DNA of 64,000 nt, taken from Streptomyces sp. NBC_01428. Its GTDB lineage: Bacteria > Actinomycetota > Actinomycetes > Streptomycetales > Streptomycetaceae. The stretch lies in assembly GCF_036231965.1 (NCBI RefSeq), contig NZ_CP109499.1:4464001-4528000 (forward strand), written 5' to 3'. Positions 35,199 through 45,095 of the stretch are shown in pieces; position 1 is the first letter of the stretch; each line of letters starts with the position of its first letter. The notes under the pieces are model-generated. The model was given only the letters and a program-made list of their open reading frames with translations. It did no database searches and was not told where the DNA came from. The position numbers and the translations under genes were made by a program.

Positions 35199-35936
35199 TC
35201 AGCGCGGGGTGACCAGACGGGCCTCGTACGCGAACACCGCCGCCTGCGTACGGTCCCGCAGCCCCAGCTTCACCAGGATGCGGCTCACATGGGTCTTGAT
35301 CGTCGACTCCGCCACGACGAGCCGCGCGGCGATCTCCGCGTTCGACAGGCCCTGCGCGATCAGCACCAGCACCTCCGTCTCCCGGTCGGTCAGGTCCCCG
35401 TACGCCGCGTGCGCCGTCGCCGACATCCGGGGCGTGTCCGCGAGCTTGGAGAACTCCGTGATCAGCCGCCGGGTGACCGAGGGGGCCAGCAGCGCCTCAC
35501 CGGCGGCCACCACCCGTACCCCGTCCGCGAGTTGGCGGGCCGAGGCGTCCTTCAGCAGGAAGCCGGACGCTCCCGCGCGCAGCGCCTGGTACACGTACTC
35601 GTCGAGGTCGAACGTCGTCAGCACCAGCACCTTCGCGGTGCCGTCCGCGGCGACGATCTCCCGGGTCGCCTCGATGCCGTTCATCTCCGGCATGCGGATG
35701 TCCATCAGGACGACGTCCGGGGCCAGTTCGCGGACCCGGTCCACCGCCTCGCGGCCGTTGACCGCCTCCCCGACCACCTCGATGTCCGGCATCGCGCCGA
35801 GCAGCACCGAGAAGCCCTCGCGGACCATCATCTGGTCGTCCGCGATCAGCACCCGGATCGGGCCGGCGTCCGTGCCACCGTTTGTGCCGGCGTTCGTGCC
35901 ACCGTTCGTGGCCCCGCCGAACGTGTCCCGTGTCAT
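35199..35936 (-). CDS. NarL/LuxR-type response regulator
   Basis: A 245-residue response regulator. The receiver (26-145) has the acidic pair in LIADDQMMVREG, phospho-acceptor Asp79 in VVLMDIRMPEMNG and Lys near 131 in FLLKDASA. A LuxR-type helix-turn-helix near 180-240 contains LTDRETEVLVLIAQGLSNAEIA. The first 25 residues are an unusual Gly/Thr/Asn stretch with repeated TNGGTNAGTNGGT. The start overlaps the histidine-kinase stop in ATGA (35933-35936). Target genes are unknown. Confidence 0.93.
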   Translation of the reverse strand: MTRDTFGGATNGGTNAGTNGGTDAGPIRVLIADDQMMVREGFSVLLGAMPDIEVVGEAVNGREAVDRVRELAPDVVLMDIRMPEMNGIEATREIVAADGTAKVLVLTTFDLDEYVYQALRAGASGFLLKDASARQLADGVRVVAAGEALLAPSVTRRLITEFSKLADTPRMSATAHAAYGDLTDRETEVLVLIAQGLSNAEIAARLVVAESTIKTHVSRILVKLGLRDRTQAAVFAYEARLVTPR

Positions 35937-37231
35937 CCCGTCTCCTCCGCCGACGGCACCGGCAGGAACACCGCCACCTCGTAGCCCCCGTCGTCCGTCA
36001 CCCCCGCCGTCATCTCGCCGTCCAGCATCGTGACCCGCTCGCGCATGCCGGTGATGCCGTGCCCCGCGCCGTGCGAGGACTTCACCGACGACGTCACCGG
36101 CGCGGGACCGTTGACTATCCGCAGGCCGAGCCCGCCGAGGACGTAACCGATCTCCACCCGGGCCGACGCCCCCGGCGCGTGCCGCAGGGCGTTGCTCAGC
36201 GCCTCCTGCACGATCCGGTACGCCGACAGCTCGACCCCCTGCGGCAGTTCGCGCACCGCTCCGGTGACCGCCTTCTCCACGGTCAGGCCCGCCTCCCGCA
36301 CATTGGCGAGGAGCGCGTCCAGGTCGGCGAGCGTGGGCTGCGGGGCGTCCGGGGCCTCGTAGTCCTCGGCGCGCACCACGCCCAGCACCCGGCGCAGCTC
36401 GGTGAGCGCGGCGACGGCGTTCTCGCGGATCGTGACGAAGGCCTGCTCCAGCTCCGGCGGCGGATTCTGCACGCGGTAGGGAGCCGCCTCCGCCTGGATG
36501 GCGACCACCGACATGTGGTGCGCGACGACGTCGTGCAGCTCGCGGGCGATCGTCGTGCGCTCCTCCAGCAGCGTGCGCCGGGAGCGCTCCTGCGCCGTCT
36601 CCGACTGGTGCGCGGTCACCTCCTCGTCCGCCGCGCGGCGGACGGTGCGGACCGTGACGACGAGCAGGGCCAGCGCGGAGACGAACAGCAGCGGGAACGT
36701 GTTGGAGCCGTAGTAGCCGCCGCCGAACAGGGCCTCCGAGAACATGCTGAACGCCGCCGTCAGCAGCCACATCCACGCGGCGACGCGGGGGCGGCTGCGC
36801 AGTGCCACGACGGTCATCACCGTCACCTGGGCGATGAAACTGCCCGGCGCCCACGGCCAGTCGCCCGAGGCGCCGCCGAACACGGCGACGACCGGGGCCG
36901 CCGCCATCGAGAACCAGAACGCTCCGATCGGGCGGATCAGCGTGACCAGTACCGGGAGCAGGGCGAGGAGGCCGCACAGCAGGGGCCCGAAGCCGTCGTC
37001 GCCGTCGGCGGCGGTGTAGCCCGCCGCCATCGCGATCAGACCGGCGGCCACCACGGTCGCGTGCGGGGTCCAGGAGGCGTACGCGCGCAGGGTGCCGGAG
37101 AGACGGCGGGTGAGGGGGCCGTCCGTGCGCATCGGGGGCAGCGGGCGGTAGGCGAAGACGTCGCGGAACATGTCCTGCCGCAGGTCCGCGACGAGGCGGT
37201 ACTCCGGGCCGGGGTGGCTGGTGTCGGTCAC
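35933..37231 (-). CDS. Two-component sensor histidine kinase (HisKA_3 type)
   Basis: A 432-residue sensor. An N-terminal segment is followed by about four to five TM helices (residues ~55-190) without a large outer domain. The HisKA_3 dimerisation helix carries the phosphorylated His in TIARELHDVVAHHMSVV. The HATPase domain contains RIVQEALSNALRHAPGA, GLRIVNG and GHGITGMRERV. It partners the adjacent response regulator by translational coupling. I use the GTG at 37231; it lacks a ribosome site but has TACCGT seven bases upstream, compatible with a leaderless transcript. A GTG at 37270 is the alternative. Confidence 0.9.
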   Translation of the reverse strand: MTDTSHPGPEYRLVADLRQDMFRDVFAYRPLPPMRTDGPLTRRLSGTLRAYASWTPHATVVAAGLIAMAAGYTAADGDDGFGPLLCGLLALLPVLVTLIRPIGAFWFSMAAAPVVAVFGGASGDWPWAPGSFIAQVTVMTVVALRSRPRVAAWMWLLTAAFSMFSEALFGGGYYGSNTFPLLFVSALALLVVTVRTVRRAADEEVTAHQSETAQERSRRTLLEERTTIARELHDVVAHHMSVVAIQAEAAPYRVQNPPPELEQAFVTIRENAVAALTELRRVLGVVRAEDYEAPDAPQPTLADLDALLANVREAGLTVEKAVTGAVRELPQGVELSAYRIVQEALSNALRHAPGASARVEIGYVLGGLGLRIVNGPAPVTSSVKSSHGAGHGITGMRERVTMLDGEMTAGVTDDGGYEVAVFLPVPSAEETG

Positions 37232-37365
37232 GTTCGAAACGGTAGGCGGCGGCCGCGCCGCGGTCGTCACCTCCGAGGAGGGTCCTTCGGGGTCCGTCTC
37301 AGGTACTACAGGTACGACAGGGTGCGGGTATCTCCGGCTCCGGTCCGGTGGGGGCGGGATAGATC

Positions 37366-37441
37366 AGCCCCTCCGGCGTTTGAGGAGCGGGGTCCGGGGC
37401 GGAGCCCCGGGGGACGGGAAGGGCAGGGGCGGAGGGGGCGA
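37366..37441 (+). repeat. Dispersed Streptomyces intergenic repeat, copy A
   Basis: A 76-base GC-rich element containing CCGGGGC-GGA-GCCCCGG (37394-37410), a small hairpin. It is nearly identical (about three differences) to the reverse complement of 39351-39425. I recognise the core from many Streptomyces intergenic regions, where it probably terminates transcription. Confidence 0.8.
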
Positions 37442-37496
37442 GGAGAGGTCGTGGCCGACCAGGAGGGACAGGGAGCCCCGGGGCCAACCGGGCCGG

Positions 37497-38417
37497 CTAC
37501 CAGGCCAGTTGGGCGATCTCCTCGGCGACGACCGCGCAGGCGTCCGCCGCCGGATCGATGAGAGGGAAGTGGCCGACGTCCTCCAGGAGCGTCAGACCGA
37601 CCACCTCGCCCGCCTTCGCCGCCGCATCGGCATACGCCTCGGCGACCGCCTGCGGCACCACGACGTCGTTCCGCCCCTGGACCAGGGTGGTGGCGATCCC
37701 GGTGGGCAGCAGCCGGACGGGGTCGGCGTACGGCAGACGCTCGTCGAATCCGACCTCCCCACCGAGCAGCTGCCGCGCGGCGCCACCGCAGACACCCAGC
37801 TTCTCCGCGACCTCGAAGTCCGCGATCGGGGCGAGCGCCACGACCCCGCGCAACTGCGCGGGACGCTCGGTGCGCCAGGGGGCGTCGGCGGGCAGCAGGT
37901 GACGCGCCGCGGCCCACAGCGCGAGGTGTCCGCCCGCCGAGTGCCCGACGACCACGATGCGGCGGGGATCGGCCCCCGGCACCGCCTCGCGCACCAGCGC
38001 GGGCAGCGCGTCCAGCGCGGCGGCCACGTCGTCGAAGGTGTCGGGCCAGCGTCCGGCGACCGGACCCGCGGGGTCCGCCGGCCCGCCCTGCGCGGGGATC
38101 GGACCACCCGACGCCTGCGCCGGAGCCTCGCCCCGGCGGTACTCGACGTTCGCCACGGCGAAGCCCCGCCGGGTCAGGAAGTCCGCGAACGGGGTGACGT
38201 GCCGCCGGTCGTACGGGGCCCGCCACGCGCCGCCGTGCAGGACGACCACGAGCGGCGTGGGGATCGCCGGGTCGGGATCGCGCGGGGCGTAGAAGTCGAT
38301 CACCTGGTCGGGGTGGTCGCCGTACGCCACCGTGACGTCGGGGTCCACGGCCGGGTGGGAGAAGGCCGACGCCTCTTCGGCGTCGGAGCCGTCCTGGGGT
38401 GCGGCGTCGTCCTGCAT
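37497..38417 (-). CDS. Alpha/beta hydrolase, probable kynurenine formamidase
   Basis: A 306-residue alpha/beta hydrolase. The oxyanion motif HGGAW is at 61-65, the nucleophile Ser160 in VVGHSAGGH, the acid in QGRNDVVVP and the base in EDVGHFPL. It resembles the BD-FAE/arylformamidase group. Its neighbours on the same strand are kynureninase and tryptophan 2,3-dioxygenase, and no other formamidase is present. N-formylkynurenine hydrolysis is therefore the best guess. An inserted Pro/Gly-rich loop (100-122) is unusual. A dispersed repeat follows the stop, and a divergent TetR gene lies upstream. Confidence 0.75.
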   Translation of the reverse strand: MQDDAAPQDGSDAEEASAFSHPAVDPDVTVAYGDHPDQVIDFYAPRDPDPAIPTPLVVVLHGGAWRAPYDRRHVTPFADFLTRRGFAVANVEYRRGEAPAQASGGPIPAQGGPADPAGPVAGRWPDTFDDVAAALDALPALVREAVPGADPRRIVVVGHSAGGHLALWAAARHLLPADAPWRTERPAQLRGVVALAPIADFEVAEKLGVCGGAARQLLGGEVGFDERLPYADPVRLLPTGIATTLVQGRNDVVVPQAVAEAYADAAAKAGEVVGLTLLEDVGHFPLIDPAADACAVVAEEIAQLAW

Positions 38418-38537
38418 GCTCCAACCTCTCAGCGGTGAAACGGATTTGGCGGACCAGGGAAGAATTCGGCCGTTGGCCGGGACGGTATCAGGCCGGTGAC
38501 GTGCGTCGACACGGGGTTGTCACGCTCGGTGAGGGTT

Positions 38538-38554
38538 AAACGGTTCTGCCGTTT
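38538..38554. promoter_or_regulatory. Candidate TetR operator
   Basis: AAACGG (38538-38543) and CCGTTT (38549-38554) form a perfect inverted repeat around five bases. It lies between the divergent formamidase and TetR genes, 58 bases before the TetR start, in the most AT-rich part of the gap. Confidence 0.5.
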
Positions 38555-38611
38555 CGTTACGCTGGCGGTCCGCGGCCCCGCCGCCGCCCTTGATCCGCGA
38601 AGGAGACCGAC

Positions 38612-39229
38612 ATGTCCGCCGAGTCCGCCGAGCCCGGCACCGTACGTCCCGGCGGGCGTACCGCACGTGTCCGCGCGGCCGTCCTGCGGGCCGCCGGGGA
38701 CGTGCTCGCCGAGGAAGGTTTCGCCCACCTCGACCTCGCCGACGTCGCCCGGCGGGCCGAGGTCGGCAAGACGACCGTCTACCGCCGGTGGGGCACCGTG
38801 ACGGCCCTGGTCGCCGACCTGCTCGGCGACATGGCCGAGCAGTCGCTCCCCCGCGCGGACACCGGCAGCGTGCTCGGCGACCTGCGCGCCAACGCCGACC
38901 TCGTACGGCGGACGCTCGCCGATCCCCGGCAGGGAGCCCTGTTCCGGGCGGTGATCGCCGCCGGGGCGTGCGACGCGCGGACGGCGGAGGCGTTGCGCCG
39001 GTTCTACGCGGTGCGGGTCGCCGAGTGGGCACCCTGCGTCGAGCAGGGCGTCTCCCGGGGGGAGTTGCCGGTGGGGACGGACGCGGGGGCGGTCGTGCGG
39101 GCCGTTTCGGCGCCGCTGTACTACGGGTTGCTCACCGGCGGTGCGGTGCCGAGTGCCGCCGATGCCGAGCTGGCCGCGTCCGCCGCGGTGGCCGCCGCGG
39201 TGGCGGGGGTGTTCGTCGTCGCCGGGTGA
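38612..39229 (+). CDS. TetR-family transcriptional regulator
   Basis: A 205-residue TetR protein. The helix-turn-helix lies at about 30-62, with ADVARRAEVGKTTVYRRWGTV as the recognition part, preceded by AAGDVLAEEGFAHLDL. A C-terminal ligand domain is typical of the TetR_C_11 type with CVEQGVSRGELP and ending VFVVAG. It is divergent from the formamidase with a palindrome in between. Local control of the formamidase or of tryptophan breakdown is plausible. Confidence 0.92.
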   Translation: MSAESAEPGTVRPGGRTARVRAAVLRAAGDVLAEEGFAHLDLADVARRAEVGKTTVYRRWGTVTALVADLLGDMAEQSLPRADTGSVLGDLRANADLVRRTLADPRQGALFRAVIAAGACDARTAEALRRFYAVRVAEWAPCVEQGVSRGELPVGTDAGAVVRAVSAPLYYGLLTGGAVPSAADAELAASAAVAAAVAGVFVVAG

Positions 39230-39350
39230 ACCCCGGTGACCCCTGGATGGCCGGGTGGCGCTGGGTGGTCGGGTGGCCCCGGTGGCCCTGGGTGCCGATG
39301 GCGGCCCTGGGTGCCGATGCTCCCGCAGGGCGGTGGGGCGGACGGGGTTT

Positions 39351-39425
39351 TCGCCCCCGCCGCCCCTGCCCTTCCCGCCCCCGGGGCTCCGCCCCGGACC
39401 CCGCTCCTCCAACGCCGGAGGGGCT
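39351..39425 (-). repeat. Dispersed Streptomyces intergenic repeat, copy B (inverted)
   Basis: Reverse-complement partner of 37366-37441 over ~75 bases, with the hairpin CCGGGGC-TCC-GCCCCGG at 39381-39397. It abuts the kynureninase stop at 39425 and probably serves as its terminator. Just upstream, at 39284-39300 and 39303-39319, a 17-base direct repeat GGCCCTGGGTGCCGATG occurs twice. Confidence 0.8.
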
Positions 39426-40633
39426 CAAACCTCCTGGCCCAGCACCTCCGCCAGCACGCGTGCCGCTCGTTCCGTCTCCTTGAAGCCGACGTACAGCGGG
39501 GTGAAACCGAAGCGGAGGATGTCCGGGTGGCGGAAGTCGCCCACGACGCCCCGGTCGATCAGCCGCTTCATGACCGGGCCCGCGTCCGCGCAGCGCAGGG
39601 CCACCTGGCTGCCCCGTTCCGCGGCGGCGGCCGGGGTCACGGACGCGACGCGGCCCTCCGGCACGTACGCCTCGACGCACTCCAGGAAGAAGTCCGTCAG
39701 GGCGAGGGACTTGGCGCGGACGGAGTCGATCGGGACGCCGTCCCAGACCTCCAGGGCCGCTTCGAGAGCCAGCATCGAGAGGATGTCCGGGGTGCCGACC
39801 CGGCCTCGCAGCGCACCCGGCGCGGGCTCGTACGACGGGCTCATGCCGAAGGGTTCGGCGTGCGAGTTCCAGCCGGGCAGCGGCGAGTCGAAGCGGTCCT
39901 GGAGGTCGGACCGCACGTACAGGTACGCGGGCGAACCGGGGCCGCCGTTCAGGTACTTGTAGGTGCAGCCGATCGCCAGGTCCACTCCGTGCTCGTCGAG
40001 GCCGACGGGCAGGGCGCCCGCGCTGTGGCACAGGTCCCACACCACCAGCGCGCCCGCCGCGTGGATCGCGGCGGTCAGGGCGGGGAGGTCGTACTGCCGG
40101 CCCGTGCGGTAGTCGACGTGGTTGAGCAGGACGGCCGCCGTGCGCGGGCCGAGCGCCGAGGGCACCTCGGCCGGATCGACCGGGCGCAGTTCACAGCCGG
40201 TCAGGCGGGCGGCCGAGGCCGCGATGTACCCGTCGGTCGGGAACGTCGTCGCGTCGACCAGGATCTCGTCCCGGCCCTCCGGGGCGAGCCGTACCGCTCC
40301 CACCAGGGCCTTGAACACGTTGACGCTGGTCGAGTCGCCGACCACGATCTGGCCGGGGGCGGCGCCGACGAGCGGGGCGATCCGGTCGCCGATCCGCTCG
40401 GGCGCGGTCCACCACCCGCTCTCCTCCCAGGAACGGATGCGGAGTTCGCCCCACTGACGGCGGACGACGTCCTCGACCCGGCCGGGGACGTCGACCGGCA
40501 GCGCGCCGAGCGAGTTCCCGTCCAGGTACACCACGTCGTCGAGCACGAACCGCTCACGCAGCTTGCCGAGTTCGTCGGCGGCGTCCAGCTCCGCCGCCCG
40601 CTCGGCCAGGGACCCGGGGGCTCGCTCAGACAT
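39425..40633 (-). CDS. kynU: Kynureninase
   Basis: A 402-residue PLP enzyme cleaving kynurenine to anthranilate and alanine. YLDGNSLGALP (36-46) is family-diagnostic. Asp200 and His203 in VVWDLCHSAG contact the cofactor, and Lys226 in GCTYKYLNGGPGSP forms the Schiff base. The C-terminal block DFRHPDILRFGFTPLY is intact. Its ATG at 40633 overlaps the dioxygenase stop by eight bases, so both are translated together. Anthranilate produced can feed the tryptophan pool or secondary metabolites. Confidence 0.96.
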   Translation of the reverse strand: MSERAPGSLAERAAELDAADELGKLRERFVLDDVVYLDGNSLGALPVDVPGRVEDVVRRQWGELRIRSWEESGWWTAPERIGDRIAPLVGAAPGQIVVGDSTSVNVFKALVGAVRLAPEGRDEILVDATTFPTDGYIAASAARLTGCELRPVDPAEVPSALGPRTAAVLLNHVDYRTGRQYDLPALTAAIHAAGALVVWDLCHSAGALPVGLDEHGVDLAIGCTYKYLNGGPGSPAYLYVRSDLQDRFDSPLPGWNSHAEPFGMSPSYEPAPGALRGRVGTPDILSMLALEAALEVWDGVPIDSVRAKSLALTDFFLECVEAYVPEGRVASVTPAAAAERGSQVALRCADAGPVMKRLIDRGVVGDFRHPDILRFGFTPLYVGFKETERAARVLAEVLGQEV

Positions 40634-41471
40634 GGGACCTCGCTGTCCACAGCTCGGGGAACACGTTCTTCTGCGCGCGCTTCTCCAGCCAGGCCACCCC
40701 GGCGGAGCCGCCCGTGCCGGTCTTCGAGCCCATCGCCCGGCGCGTGGCGACGAGGTGGTCGTTGCGCCATCGCCACACCAGCTCGGCGACATCGGTCAAC
40801 GCCTCGCCGAGACGGGCGAGTTCGTCGCTGTCGTCACCGGCGTACAGCGCGGTCCAGACGGCCTCCACCTCGCGGGCGGGCTCGTACCGCCGGGACACGT
40901 CGCGCTCCAGCACGGCGGCCGGGATCGCGTGGCCGCGGCGGGCGAGGAGCCGCAGCACCTCGTCGTACAGGCTCGGCTCGTGCAGGGCCTTCTCCAGCTC
41001 GGCGTGCACGCGCGGCGCGCCCCGGTGCGGGACGAGCATCGACGCGGACTTCTCGCCGAGCAGGAACTCCATCCGCCGGTACATCGCGGACTGGAAGCCC
41101 GAGCCCTCGCCGAGGGCCGACCGGTAGGAGTTGAACTGGGCGGGGGTCAGCTGTCCGAGCGGCCGCCACGAGGCGTTCAGCGCCTCCAGCTCCCGTACCG
41201 AACGCTTCAGCGCGGCCACCGCGACGGGGATGTCGTCCGAGCGCAGGGCGCGCGCCGCCGTCTCCCACTCGTGGACGATGACCGTGAACCACAGCTCCAT
41301 GACCTGGGTCGTCACCAGGAAGACCATCTCTCCGGGGTCGTCGGAGAGGGTGTGCTGGAGGTGGGTGAGCACGTCGGCCTGTACGTAGTCCTCGTACGGC
41401 GTCGTGCCCTGGAAGTCGAGATGCGGGGTCTCGGGCTCCTGAGCCTGCGGGGGCTGAGCCTGGTGGGACAT
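40626..41471 (-). CDS. kynA: Tryptophan 2,3-dioxygenase
   Basis: A 281-residue heme dioxygenase opening the indole ring of tryptophan to N-formylkynurenine. It has the N-terminal YEDYVQADVLTHLQHT, then FLVTTQVMELWFTVIVHEW with the active-site His region. Other blocks are GSGFQSAMYRRMEFLLGEK and the C-terminal WRWRNDHLVATRRAMGSKTG, TGGSAGVAWLE heme pocket. Length is standard. GGAGAC lies upstream of the ATG at 41471. It heads the kynA-kynU unit. Confidence 0.97.
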   Translation of the reverse strand: MSHQAQPPQAQEPETPHLDFQGTTPYEDYVQADVLTHLQHTLSDDPGEMVFLVTTQVMELWFTVIVHEWETAARALRSDDIPVAVAALKRSVRELEALNASWRPLGQLTPAQFNSYRSALGEGSGFQSAMYRRMEFLLGEKSASMLVPHRGAPRVHAELEKALHEPSLYDEVLRLLARRGHAIPAAVLERDVSRRYEPAREVEAVWTALYAGDDSDELARLGEALTDVAELVWRWRNDHLVATRRAMGSKTGTGGSAGVAWLEKRAQKNVFPELWTARSHV

Positions 41472-41579
41472 CGCTGTCTCCTGCGTTGTGCTCCGGGTAG
41501 CGGTCCGCCCCTGCCGTTACCGACACGGGGGCCCCGGTCCCCACCGGGCATCCTCCACAATCGTCCCCCGAAACCGCAA

Positions 41580-41606
41580 GGTCCGCCTGGTCACACCAGG
41601 CGGACC
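41580..41606 (-). terminator. Hairpin terminator of the DUF3151 gene
   Basis: Perfect 11-bp stem GGTCCGCCTGG (41580-41590) with CCAGGCGGACC (41596-41606) and loop TCACA, 34 bases past the DUF3151 stop and upstream of kynA. Confidence 0.82.
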
Positions 41607-41639
41607 CGCATCAGGGCCCCGTGCGGACGGGGTCCGGTA

Positions 41640-42053
41640 CTAGCCCAGCGTCTGGGCCGCCGTCGGCGAGGAGTCCTTCAGGAACTGGCTGCAGCGCTCG
41701 TACTCCTCCTGCTCGCCGATCGCTCCGGCGGCGCGGGCGAGGGCGTGCAGGGCACGCAGGAAGCCACGGTTCGGCTCGTGGTCCCACGGCACCGGGCCGT
41801 GGCCCTTCCAGCCGCTGCGGCGCAGGGAGTCCAGACCGCGGTGGTAGCCCGTACGGGCGTAGGCGTACGACTCGACGACGCTGCCCCGCTCGAACGCCTC
41901 GTCGGCGAGCTGCGCCCAGGCGAGTGAGGAGGTGGGGTACTTGGCGGCGACGTCGGCGGGGGCCGTGCCGTTCGCGAGGAGCTCACGCGGCTCCGGGTCG
42001 TCGGGGAGATGGGTCGGGGGCGGTCCCCCGAGGAGGTTCTCGTGAATCGTCAT
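41640..42053 (-). CDS. DUF3151 family protein
   Basis: A 137-residue actinobacterial protein of unknown function. Recognisable blocks are LLGGPPPTHLPDDPEP, YPTSSLAWAQLADEAF, a TPR-like YAYARTGYHRGLDSLRRSGWKG, and NRGFLRALHALARAAGAIGE. The helical hairpins suggest a single TPR-like scaffold. No signal peptide. It is monocistronic with its own terminator; tail-to-head with the MFS gene. Confidence 0.88.
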   Translation of the reverse strand: MTIHENLLGGPPPTHLPDDPEPRELLANGTAPADVAAKYPTSSLAWAQLADEAFERGSVVESYAYARTGYHRGLDSLRRSGWKGHGPVPWDHEPNRGFLRALHALARAAGAIGEQEEYERCSQFLKDSSPTAAQTLG

Positions 42054-42157
42054 GGGTTCCAGTCTGGCGCATCCCGCACCCGGCCCACCGCCCGGCGGAG
42101 CGGCGGCGGCACCTTTCCGGGGCGAGGCCGGCCCGGACGGCGCGCGGGCCCGGGCGG

Positions 42158-43774
42158 TCAGGGGGTCGGGCCCGGGCCCGGGCCGGGAGTGTCCGGGCCC
42201 GCCGGGCGTGCGGGGCCTGCGGGCCCCAGGGTGCCGTGGCTGGTGCGGCGGGGTTCCAGCGGCGGCGCCAGGATCGAGCCGTGGGTCCGGCACTCGGGGC
42301 GCCGGCAGTCCGGGGCGGGACGGCGCACGGTCGTGAACGCGAGCACCGCCCCGACCACCAGCACGCCCGCGCACAGCGGCATCGCCCGCCGGAACGCGGC
42401 GTCGAAGGCGTCCGCCGAGCGGTACGCCTCCGAGCCCATCCCGGTGAGCACGGGCAGCGCGGCCACGGCGACGAGACCGGCGGCACGGGCCGCCGCGTTG
42501 TTGATGCCGCTCGCCAGCCCCGCCCGCCCGGTGTCCACCGAGGCCAGCACGGTCGCGGTCAGCGGCGCGACCAGGGTGACCATGCCGAGGCCCATCACCA
42601 CCAGCGCGGGCAGCACGTCCGCGACGTACGAGGCGTCCTCGCCGACCCGCAGCATCAGCAGCATGGCCGTCGCGCACAGCAGGGGGCCGACCGTGAGCGG
42701 GATGCGCGGCCCGATCCGCTGGGCGAGCTCGCCGGAGCGTGCGGAGAACAGCAGCATCAGGGCCGTGGTCGGCAGCAGGGCGGTACCGGCTTCGAGCGCG
42801 GAATACCCCGCCACCACCTGGAGCTGGAGCGCGGTCAGGAAGAAGAAGCCGCCGAAGGCCGCGTAGACGCACAGGGTCACCAGGTTCACGGCCGTGAACT
42901 GGCGTGACGCGAAGATGTCCGGCGGCATCATCGGATCGGACCGCCGCCGCTCGACCTGTACGAAGGCCACGCCCGCCGCCACACCGGCGACCGCCGTCAC
43001 CGGCACGAGCACGGAACCGCTCCGGGCCTCGATCAGGGCGTAGGTCACCAGGGCGAGGGCCGCCGCGCCGAGGACCGCCCCGAGGACGTCGAAGCGGCGG
43101 TGCGCCGCGGCCTCCCCGCTCCCGGCCTTCCCCCCGTCGAAGGTGCCGGAGGACTCGGGGACGTGCCGCAGGGCGACGGGCACGCAGACCAGCGCGGCGG
43201 GGATGTTCAGCAGGAAGACCCAGCGCCAGCCCGGCCCGTCCACCAGCCAGCCACCGAGGAACGGTCCGACGGCGGCCCCGACGCCGCCGAAGCCCGACCA
43301 CAGGCCGACGGCCCGGGCCCGGTCGGCGGGGTGGAAGGAGGCCTGGATGATCGCCAGCGAACCGGGAGTGAGCAGCGCCCCGCCGACGCCCTGGAGCACG
43401 CGGGCCGCGATGAGGATGCCGACGTTCGGGGCCAGCCCGCAAATCAGCGACGCGGCGGCGAACCACACCACGCCGACGACGAAGATCCTCCGGCGCCCGA
43501 AGCGGTCGCCGAGCGAGCCGCCGAGCAGGATCAGCCCGGCCAGCGAGAGCATGTAGCCGTTGACGGTCCACTGGAGCGCGGCGAGGCTCGCGTCCAGGTC
43601 ACGGCCGATGGCCGGCAGGGCGACGTTGACGACCGTCGAGTCCAGCAGGGCCATGCTGGACCCGAGGACCGTCGTCAGCAGGACCCACTTCCCCGCCGGG
43701 GAGGAGATCCGCAGGGCAGGTCCGACGGCGGTGTCGGGTCCGTCGTCCGATGCGTCCCGCTCGGGCACAGCCAT
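42158..43774 (-). CDS. MFS drug-efflux transporter (DHA2, 14 TM)
   Basis: A 538-residue major-facilitator protein with fourteen hydrophobic segments. Motif A GGSLGDRFGRRR follows TM2, motif C-like GFGGVGAAVGPFLGGWLV lies in TM5, and SSMALLDSTVVNVALPAIG is the DHA2 hallmark in TM1. A ~50-residue Pro/Gly-rich tail ends the protein. It probably exports toxic organic compounds by proton antiport. The start is uncertain: ATG at 43774 or GTG at 43768 (CCGGGG seven bases upstream) are both near the fba terminator, leaving no room for an ordinary promoter between. Confidence 0.9.
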   Translation of the reverse strand: MAVPERDASDDGPDTAVGPALRISSPAGKWVLLTTVLGSSMALLDSTVVNVALPAIGRDLDASLAALQWTVNGYMLSLAGLILLGGSLGDRFGRRRIFVVGVVWFAAASLICGLAPNVGILIAARVLQGVGGALLTPGSLAIIQASFHPADRARAVGLWSGFGGVGAAVGPFLGGWLVDGPGWRWVFLLNIPAALVCVPVALRHVPESSGTFDGGKAGSGEAAAHRRFDVLGAVLGAAALALVTYALIEARSGSVLVPVTAVAGVAAGVAFVQVERRRSDPMMPPDIFASRQFTAVNLVTLCVYAAFGGFFFLTALQLQVVAGYSALEAGTALLPTTALMLLFSARSGELAQRIGPRIPLTVGPLLCATAMLLMLRVGEDASYVADVLPALVVMGLGMVTLVAPLTATVLASVDTGRAGLASGINNAAARAAGLVAVAALPVLTGMGSEAYRSADAFDAAFRRAMPLCAGVLVVGAVLAFTTVRRPAPDCRRPECRTHGSILAPPLEPRRTSHGTLGPAGPARPAGPDTPGPGPGPTP

Positions 43775-43788
43775 ACCCCGGAGCATAC

Positions 43789-43826
43789 GGAAGGGCCCGG
43801 CACCGCGTGGGGTGCCGGGCCCTTCC
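43789..43826 (-). terminator. Strong terminator of fba
   Basis: Perfect 16-bp stem, GGAAGGGCCCGGCACC (43789-43804) with GGTGCCGGGCCCTTCC (43811-43826), loop GCGTGG. It lies 62 bases after the fba stop and only ~15 bases before the MFS start. Confidence 0.88.
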
Positions 43827-43887
43827 GTGTGCGACGAGCGGGCGCGCCCGCGTCCGCGGGCACAGGGCCGCGCGAGCGGGGCGGCGC

Positions 43888-44910
<1,023 letters not shown>

Positions 44911-45056
44911 CTGTCCGCTCCTTGTATGTGCGGGTCTGCGTACTGCTGCTGCCGTACGACGGGACTGGTGCTATGGCCCTGACCTAGGGGGGCGACGTCA
45001 TCGTCGGCCCCATCTTTCCAGACGTGCCCGGATGGTCCGCACCCCCTGTCCGGCAT

Positions 45057-45085
45057 GCGGGACCCCACGCCCGGCGGGGTCCCGC
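45057..45085 (-). terminator. Hairpin terminator of pyrE
   Basis: Perfect 10-bp stem GCGGGACCCC (45057-45066) with GGGGTCCCGC (45076-45085) around nine bases, 11 bases beyond the pyrE stop. Confidence 0.8.
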
Positions 45086-45095
45086 GGGGGCGTCG

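Noticed and set aside
37366..39425. Inverted repeats as ends of a transposon carrying formamidase and tetR
   Set aside because: No transposase or target-site duplication is present, and the same element is familiar as a dispersed intergenic repeat in Streptomyces.
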